NCBI GenBank assembly: GCA_002389465.1
Contig: DGOT01000239.1
Span: 1-10,190 of the forward strand
Source: Bacteroidales bacterium UBA4459
GTDB lineage: Bacteria > Bacteroidota > Bacteroidia > Bacteroidales > F082
Direction: 5' to 3'
Length of the DNA: 10,190 bases
Shown here: positions 7,049 through 10,190 of the stretch, piece by piece
Layout of the letters: each line of letters starts with the position of its first letter
How positions within the stretch are numbered: position 1 is the first letter of the stretch
Notes under the pieces: generated by a model
The model's database searches: none
Told to the model about the DNA's origin: nothing
The model's input: the letters and a program-made list of their open reading frames with translations, nothing else
Translations under genes and position numbers: made by a program

Positions 7049-8344
7049 ATGTGGCTAAAATTTAAAGCATCCGTCATTAAAGAATCACTCCTGCTCCTAC
7101 GCGACAAAGCAGGGTTGGCGATGCTGTTCATCATGCCCATGGCACTGATCCTGATCATGTCGCTGCTTCAGGAATCGACCTTGAAAAAACTGGAAGAACG
7201 AAACACACCCGTGCTGGTCATTAATAACGACCATGACTCATTGGGAGCGCATATCGTAGCCGGACTGAATGAAACTGAATTTTTTGAATTACACCAAACC
7301 ATTGACGGTAAGCCGCTGAATGTACAGCAATTAAAAAAACTGGTTACTAATGGTAAGTACCGCGTGGGTATTGTGATTGGTGAGGGAGCCTCCAACGCAC
7401 TCAGAAACAAAATTAAATACGAGATTCAGCAACAATTCCCGCCTGAAGAAGGCGCATTGTTCTCTCCCCCACCTGATCCTGACAAGCCGCTTCCGAAAAT
7501 AGATGTCTATTTCGATCCTATTACCCAGTCGGCCTTCAAACAGGCGGTGATGAGTGCTCTGAACGAATTCTTCTATGCCGTGGAAGCCAAAATGGTCATG
7601 GAAATATACGCCTCCATGATGAACGATATCATTGGAATTGAGTTGAAGCAGATGGCCGATTTTAAAAATATGATAGATCTGACAGAAAAAACTTCCGTAG
7701 GGAAAGAAGAAAAAGTCATCATCCCCAAACCGGCTCAACACAACGTGCCTGCCTGGACGATCTTCGCTATGTTTTTTATCGTTATTCCGCTGGCAGGAAA
7801 TATCATCAAAGAACGTGAAAGCGGTATGTCGCTCAGACTGCGCACCCTCCCCGGCTCCAACCTGTCGGTAATTCTGGGTAAAGCGGGTGTATATTTTGTG
7901 GTAGGCATGCTCCAGGCAGCGAGTATGTTGCTGTTGGGCATGTATATCCTCCCGTTGTTCGGCATGGCTGCCCTTACTGTCGGTCCCGGACTTCCGGCAC
8001 TAATGATCATAACTATAGCCATATCCCTCGCAGCTACCGGCTACGGTATCCTTATCGGGACCGTTTCGACCACACAGGAGCAGTCTTCTATCTTCGGCTC
8101 CATTTCGGTTGTTATTCTGGCGGCCCTGGGCGGTATCTGGGTGCCCATCTTCATGATGACCGAAACAATGGTCAAGATAAGCAAACTTTCACCACTTAAC
8201 TGGGGGCTGAATGCTTATTACGATATTTTCTTAAGAAACGAACCGGTTAGCGGTATACTCCATTATGCTCTGTATCTTCTGGCTTTTGCTTTGTCCTGCA
8301 TCCTGGCTGCCTGGTTTTATAACCGGTATAAAAATTCCCGTTAA
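7049..8344 (+). CDS. ABC-2 type exporter permease with large extracytoplasmic domain
   Basis: This 431-residue membrane protein has the ABC2_membrane_3 (YhgE/DrrB-like) layout. One N-terminal span (about 22-40) is followed by a roughly 190-residue extracytoplasmic domain (41-234). Five more spans follow, at about 235-253, 277-300, 312-336, 346-369 and 402-424. Between spans 2 and 3 is the family-typical cytoplasmic stretch IKERESGMSLRLRTLPGS (253-270). The external domain carries a proline-rich stretch, FSPPPDPDKPLPK (138-150). It pairs with the preceding ATPase as an exporter, and a hydrophobic pigment or lipid is the natural candidate cargo given the neighbours. The ATG at 7049 follows an A-rich leader with no clear Shine-Dalgarno, which is normal in this phylum. 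It is the last gene of the coupled unit. About 80 bases separate it from the promoter-like element of the thioesterase gene, with no convincing terminator. Confidence 0.93.
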   Translation: MWLKFKASVIKESLLLLRDKAGLAMLFIMPMALILIMSLLQESTLKKLEERNTPVLVINNDHDSLGAHIVAGLNETEFFELHQTIDGKPLNVQQLKKLVTNGKYRVGIVIGEGASNALRNKIKYEIQQQFPPEEGALFSPPPDPDKPLPKIDVYFDPITQSAFKQAVMSALNEFFYAVEAKMVMEIYASMMNDIIGIELKQMADFKNMIDLTEKTSVGKEEKVIIPKPAQHNVPAWTIFAMFFIVIPLAGNIIKERESGMSLRLRTLPGSNLSVILGKAGVYFVVGMLQAASMLLLGMYILPLFGMAALTVGPGLPALMIITIAISLAATGYGILIGTVSTTQEQSSIFGSISVVILAALGGIWVPIFMMTETMVKISKLSPLNWGLNAYYDIFLRNEPVSGILHYALYLLAFALSCILAAWFYNRYKNSR

Positions 8345-8427
8345 TTTTCAATCTTTTTCCGACTCATGGGTCTTTCGTGAACTTAAGGAACCCGTTATAA
8401 AGATTAAGACTTAAAAATAAATTCATG

Positions 8428-8435
8428 TACATTTG
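8428..8435 (+). promoter_or_regulatory. Bacteroidota-type -7 promoter element before the thioesterase gene
   Basis: TACATTTG matches TAnnTTTG exactly. Its last three bases form a TTG (8433-8435) in frame with the thioesterase. With this element used, transcription would begin near 8442, downstream of that TTG, and leave a leader of about 18 bases before the ATG at 8460. No clear -33 TTTG is seen at the right distance. Confidence 0.5.
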
Positions 8436-8459
8436 CCACCAATTTTTAACATCCGGTCA

Positions 8460-8885
8460 ATGACGAAAACACTAAAGGACAGAACAGATGTAAAAGTGCG
8501 GTTTGGCGAAGTAGATTCGATGGGCATCGTGTGGCACGGGAATTATGTAAAATACATTGAAGAAGGCCGGGAGTCATTCGGTAAAAAATATGGCATCTCT
8601 TACCTCGACATTTATGCTAATAAGGTCATGGCACCTGTTGTTCATATGAATTTTGAATTCAAACGACAAGTCTATTATGGAGATCAGTTAATTATTGAAA
8701 CAGAATATGTGGACCAGGAAGCAGCGAAGATTATCTTTCATTTCAAAATATTCAGGAAATCAGACAACGAACTGGTAGCCACTGCCGAAAGCACGCAGGT
8801 ATTTATTGACCTGAAGCGGGAAATGCTTCTGTATATTCCTGAATTCATTATGGAGTGGAAACGAAAGGTGGGATTGCTGAAGTAA
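8460..8885 (+). CDS. YbgC/4HBT-type acyl-CoA or acyl-ACP thioesterase
   Basis: This 141-residue single hotdog-domain protein carries the 4-hydroxybenzoyl-CoA thioesterase signature RFGEVDSMGIVWHGNYVKYI (residues 14-33). Asp19 is at the catalytic position, followed by the helix motif EEGRESF (34-40). The length is typical of YbgC/FadM-like enzymes, which hydrolyse acyl-CoA or acyl-ACP thioesters in the cytoplasm. Next to pigment genes it could release or edit acyl intermediates; related thioesterases occur in aryl-polyene clusters. A general fatty-acid housekeeping role is also possible. The ATG at 8460 is chosen over the in-frame TTG at 8433 (nine residues longer) because that TTG is part of a promoter-like element and the extra residues precede the normal start of the domain. 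It appears to be its own transcription unit, with an interrupted hairpin right after its stop. Confidence 0.86.
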   Translation: MTKTLKDRTDVKVRFGEVDSMGIVWHGNYVKYIEEGRESFGKKYGISYLDIYANKVMAPVVHMNFEFKRQVYYGDQLIIETEYVDQEAAKIIFHFKIFRKSDNELVATAESTQVFIDLKREMLLYIPEFIMEWKRKVGLLK

Positions 8886-8920
8886 GTGTATAAAATTTTT
8901 CCTGCTTAAGGGAAATACAC
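8886..8920 (+). terminator. Interrupted stem-loop after the thioesterase stop; possible transcript 3' end
   Basis: Directly after the TAA at 8883-8885, GTGTA (8886-8890) pairs with TACAC (8916-8920) and TTTCC (8898-8902) pairs with GGAAA (8911-8915). This leaves a 7-base bulge on the left arm and an 8-base loop. There is no clear T-run after it, so it is a weak or stabilising hairpin rather than a textbook intrinsic terminator. Confidence 0.3.
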
Positions 8921-9090
8921 ATCCCATCTAAAGTATTCTGCCATTTTGCGATAAGATAAAAATACTATTTTTATTGAAAATAACTTGATCATGTCTTTGT
9001 TTGCCTACCTGCATCTAAAAATAATTAAGTGCACCGGGCAACCTTTTCATATATATTGATCACTAACCTATAAAAGGCAAAGCCGAAGAT
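8921..9090. other. AT-rich intergenic leader of the sigma-factor operon
   Basis: No gene is seen in this stretch. It separates the pigment locus from the ECF sigma gene and should hold its promoter. The closest match to the housekeeping pattern is TATTTTTA (8966-8973), one base off TAnnTTTG, with a TTTG at 8945-8948 lying 17 bases upstream. The palindromic core TTGATCA occurs twice (8985-8991 and 9056-9062) and could be an operator pair or chance. Neither is strong enough to call as a site. Confidence 0.35.
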
Positions 9091-9615
9091 ATGCCAAACC
9101 TCCGGGAAGAAGAAATACTAAATGGCTGTTTGAAAAACAACAGGGAGGCACAAAAGGCTTTGTATGATCAATACAAATCAAGAATGTACACATTATCCTT
9201 TCGTATTACCAATAATTTTGAAGACGCCAACGATGTGTTGCAGGAAGGGTTTCTCCAGGTTTTTGAAAATCTGAAATCGTTTAAAGGCCAATCAAAATTG
9301 GGAACATGGATTCATACGATCATTGCGAGGGCGGCATTGAAAAAAATCAGGACTAGAATATATTTTGATGAATTATCCGATGTTGAAGAATCTGACCCAA
9401 TTGACTGGAGCTCAATAATCGATGTGCAATACCTGGAAAAAGCCATTGCCGCTCTTCCTGACGGTTATCGTTCCATATTCACCTTATATGAAATCGAAGG
9501 GTTTAAACACAAAGAAATTGCTGACATGATGAATATATCGGTCAGCACATCGAAAACCCAGTTGCGTAAGGCCAAGCGGATGCTTCAGGATAAACTCAAA
9601 GAAAACCGGAACTAG
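9091..9615 (+). CDS. ECF-family RNA polymerase sigma factor
   Basis: This 174-residue protein has the compact two-domain ECF plan. Region 2 spans about residues 20-88, including FEDANDVLQEGFLQVFENL (43-61, the DAEDLLQE-like RNA polymerase contact) and KLGTWIHTIIARAAL (69-83, the -10 recognition helix). A variable acidic linker follows (93-112). Region 4 (113-165) includes ALPDGYRSIFTLYEIEGFKHKEIA, split as 121-136 and 137-144, and the recognition helix around ISVSTSKTQLRKAKRML (149-165). Length and motifs are normal for the group. ATG at 9091 follows an A-rich leader. Its TAG overlaps the GTG of a membrane protein (TAGTG), the usual sigma/anti-sigma arrangement. It could respond to an envelope signal. 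A link to the adjacent pigment genes is possible, but no shared promoter motif supports it. Confidence 0.94.
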   Translation: MPNLREEEILNGCLKNNREAQKALYDQYKSRMYTLSFRITNNFEDANDVLQEGFLQVFENLKSFKGQSKLGTWIHTIIARAALKKIRTRIYFDELSDVEESDPIDWSSIIDVQYLEKAIAALPDGYRSIFTLYEIEGFKHKEIADMMNISVSTSKTQLRKAKRMLQDKLKENRN

Positions 9616-10190
9616 TGGAAAAGAACAGGAACATATTAATTGATGCTTTGAAAAAGCTACCAATATACACGCCAGATGATAGTTCATGGGAAAAGATAAA
9701 ACTACACCTTGAGAAAGATACACCATCAGGCAGGATACCGCAATTAGGTGTAATGAATCCCCCGAAGGGTATTTGGACAAATATTGATCATGAATTAAGC
9801 CGCCGCGAAAAACTCGCATCCCTCAACCGGCATGATCCGCCAGAGCAAGTCTGGGAGAATATTGCCGGAACACTTACGACAAACCTGGTTAAAAGAAGGA
9901 TCATTCGGCTGGCATGGTCATCGGCTGCCGCTGCCATTTTCATTCTCGGCTTTTTTATTTTTACAACAAACAACAGCAAAAATTACAATTATTCGGAAGA
10001 ATGGGTGCAGATTCAGGATGTACACCAATGGGATGAAGACGACCAGTCTGTAGAACGGGTTCTTGCCCTTTTATGCGATGAAAACCCTGCAACTTGCAAA
10101 ACTCCGGAGTTTAAAGAACTGCAAAAAGAACTGTCATCCCTGAATCAATCAAAACAGGAAATCCTCAACCAATTGAACAAGTACGATGCA
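9615..10190 (+). CDS. Membrane-anchored probable anti-sigma factor or sensor (3' truncated)
   Basis: An open frame starts with GTG at 9615, overlapping the sigma stop by one base, and runs to the window end: 192 residues with no stop. The N-terminal 95 residues are soluble and contain three W-repeats. KRRIIRL (93-99) then leads into one membrane span (about 98-117, AWSSAAAAIFILGFFIF). After it come an acidic extracytoplasmic stretch, two cysteines (C154 and C161, in LLCDENPATC) and a Lys/Glu/Gln-rich region likely to form a coiled coil (165-190). Cytoplasmic domain, single span and periplasmic domain, translated with an ECF sigma, is the layout of a transmembrane anti-sigma factor. No zinc-binding HxxxCxxC motif of the classical ZAS type is present, so the binding domain would be atypical. 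It may alternatively be a stress sensor or accessory membrane protein. Confidence 0.75.
   Translation, partial: MEKNRNILIDALKKLPIYTPDDSSWEKIKLHLEKDTPSGRIPQLGVMNPPKGIWTNIDHELSRREKLASLNRHDPPEQVWENIAGTLTTNLVKRRIIRLAWSSAAAAIFILGFFIFTTNNSKNYNYSEEWVQIQDVHQWDEDDQSVERVLALLCDENPATCKTPEFKELQKELSSLNQSKQEILNQLNKYDA
9657..9875 (+). repeat. Three copies of an 18-residue W-motif encoded in the anti-sigma-like gene
   Basis: Residues 15-32, 44-61 and 70-87 of the protein starting at 9615 each fit L-x4-P-x4-W-x2-I-x3-L exactly, with the Leu, Pro, Trp, Ile and Leu in register (L15/P20/W25/I28/L32, L44/P49/W54/I57/L61, L70/P75/W80/I83/L87). The DNA copies are diverged, so the repeat is old and kept at protein level. 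The motif looks like a short amphipathic helix after a proline turn, and is likely the cytoplasmic part that contacts a partner. Confidence 0.8.

Noticed and set aside
7331..7741. Minus-strand frame of 136 codons opposite the permease
   Set aside because: Low-complexity Phe/His/Gly-rich product with no motif; the permease frame is certain.
8368..8393. Possible terminator GGGT...ACCC after the permease
   Set aside because: Only a 4-bp stem with a loop of about 18 bases and no T-run; not better than chance.
8985..9062. TTGATCA direct repeat as an operator
   Set aside because: A 7-base palindromic core occurring twice in AT-rich DNA 71 bases apart is weak evidence; noted only in the intergenic entry.
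9832..10053. Short + strand frame near the right end
   Set aside because: It overlaps the GTG-started anti-sigma-like frame, which has a membrane span, repeats and sigma coupling.
1..10190. CRISPR array, IS element, tRNA/rRNA or phage genes
   Set aside because: No regularly spaced repeats, transposase motifs, terminal inverted repeats or structural RNA patterns were seen.

Overview
The window looks like part of a Bacteroidota (Cytophaga-Flavobacterium-Bacteroides) genome. It is moderately AT-rich, Shine-Dalgarno sequences are weak or absent, and several gene starts are preceded by the TAnnTTTG -7 element typical of this phylum. The gene content (DarA/DarB, a PaaK-like ligase, a halogenase-like flavoenzyme, DUF2141, a BtrH-like acyltransferase) matches Bacteroidota flexirubin-type pigment loci. 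The lineage below phylum cannot be fixed from this sequence. All genes I accept are on the + strand.

Region 1 (1-8885) is a lipid/pigment biosynthesis locus. In order it holds: the 3' end of an FAD-dependent halogenase-like oxidoreductase; a phenylacetate-CoA-ligase-like adenylating enzyme; a secreted DUF2141 protein; DarA and DarB, the aromatase and ketosynthase pair of dialkylresorcinol synthesis; a hotdog-fold dehydratase-like protein; a small protein with a helix-turn-helix-like C-terminus; a BtrH-type cysteine acyltransferase; an ABC-2 ATPase and permease; and a YbgC/4HBT-type thioesterase. Flexirubins are esters of an omega-aryl polyene acid with a dialkylresorcinol. DarB and DarA would supply the resorcinol. 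The ligase, hotdog protein and halogenase-like enzyme fit the aryl-polyene half, the BtrH-like protein is a candidate for joining the halves, and the ABC transporter is a candidate exporter. The acyl carrier protein, ammonia-lyase and chain-elongating ketosynthases are not in the window and would be expected outside it, most likely upstream. Promoter-like elements suggest four units: ligase-DUF2141; darA-darB; hotdog-HTH-BtrH-ATPase-permease, with 4-nt and 1-nt overlaps at two junctions; and the thioesterase.

Region 2 (8886-9090) is a non-coding gap with an interrupted hairpin just after the thioesterase stop.

Region 3 (9091-10190) holds an ECF sigma factor whose stop codon overlaps the GTG start of a membrane-anchored protein that runs off the window. 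That protein is probably the cognate anti-sigma factor or sensor. Its N-terminal part carries three copies of an 18-residue L-x4-P-x4-W-x2-I-x3-L motif. Nothing in the sequence proves that this pair regulates the pigment genes.

Points for a second look are the absence of any histidine from the dehydratase-like protein, the BtrH-like protein as possible ester-forming enzyme, the HTH-like protein inside the biosynthetic unit, the tandem -7 elements before the hotdog gene, two TTG start candidates that are really promoter bases, and the triple W-repeat.
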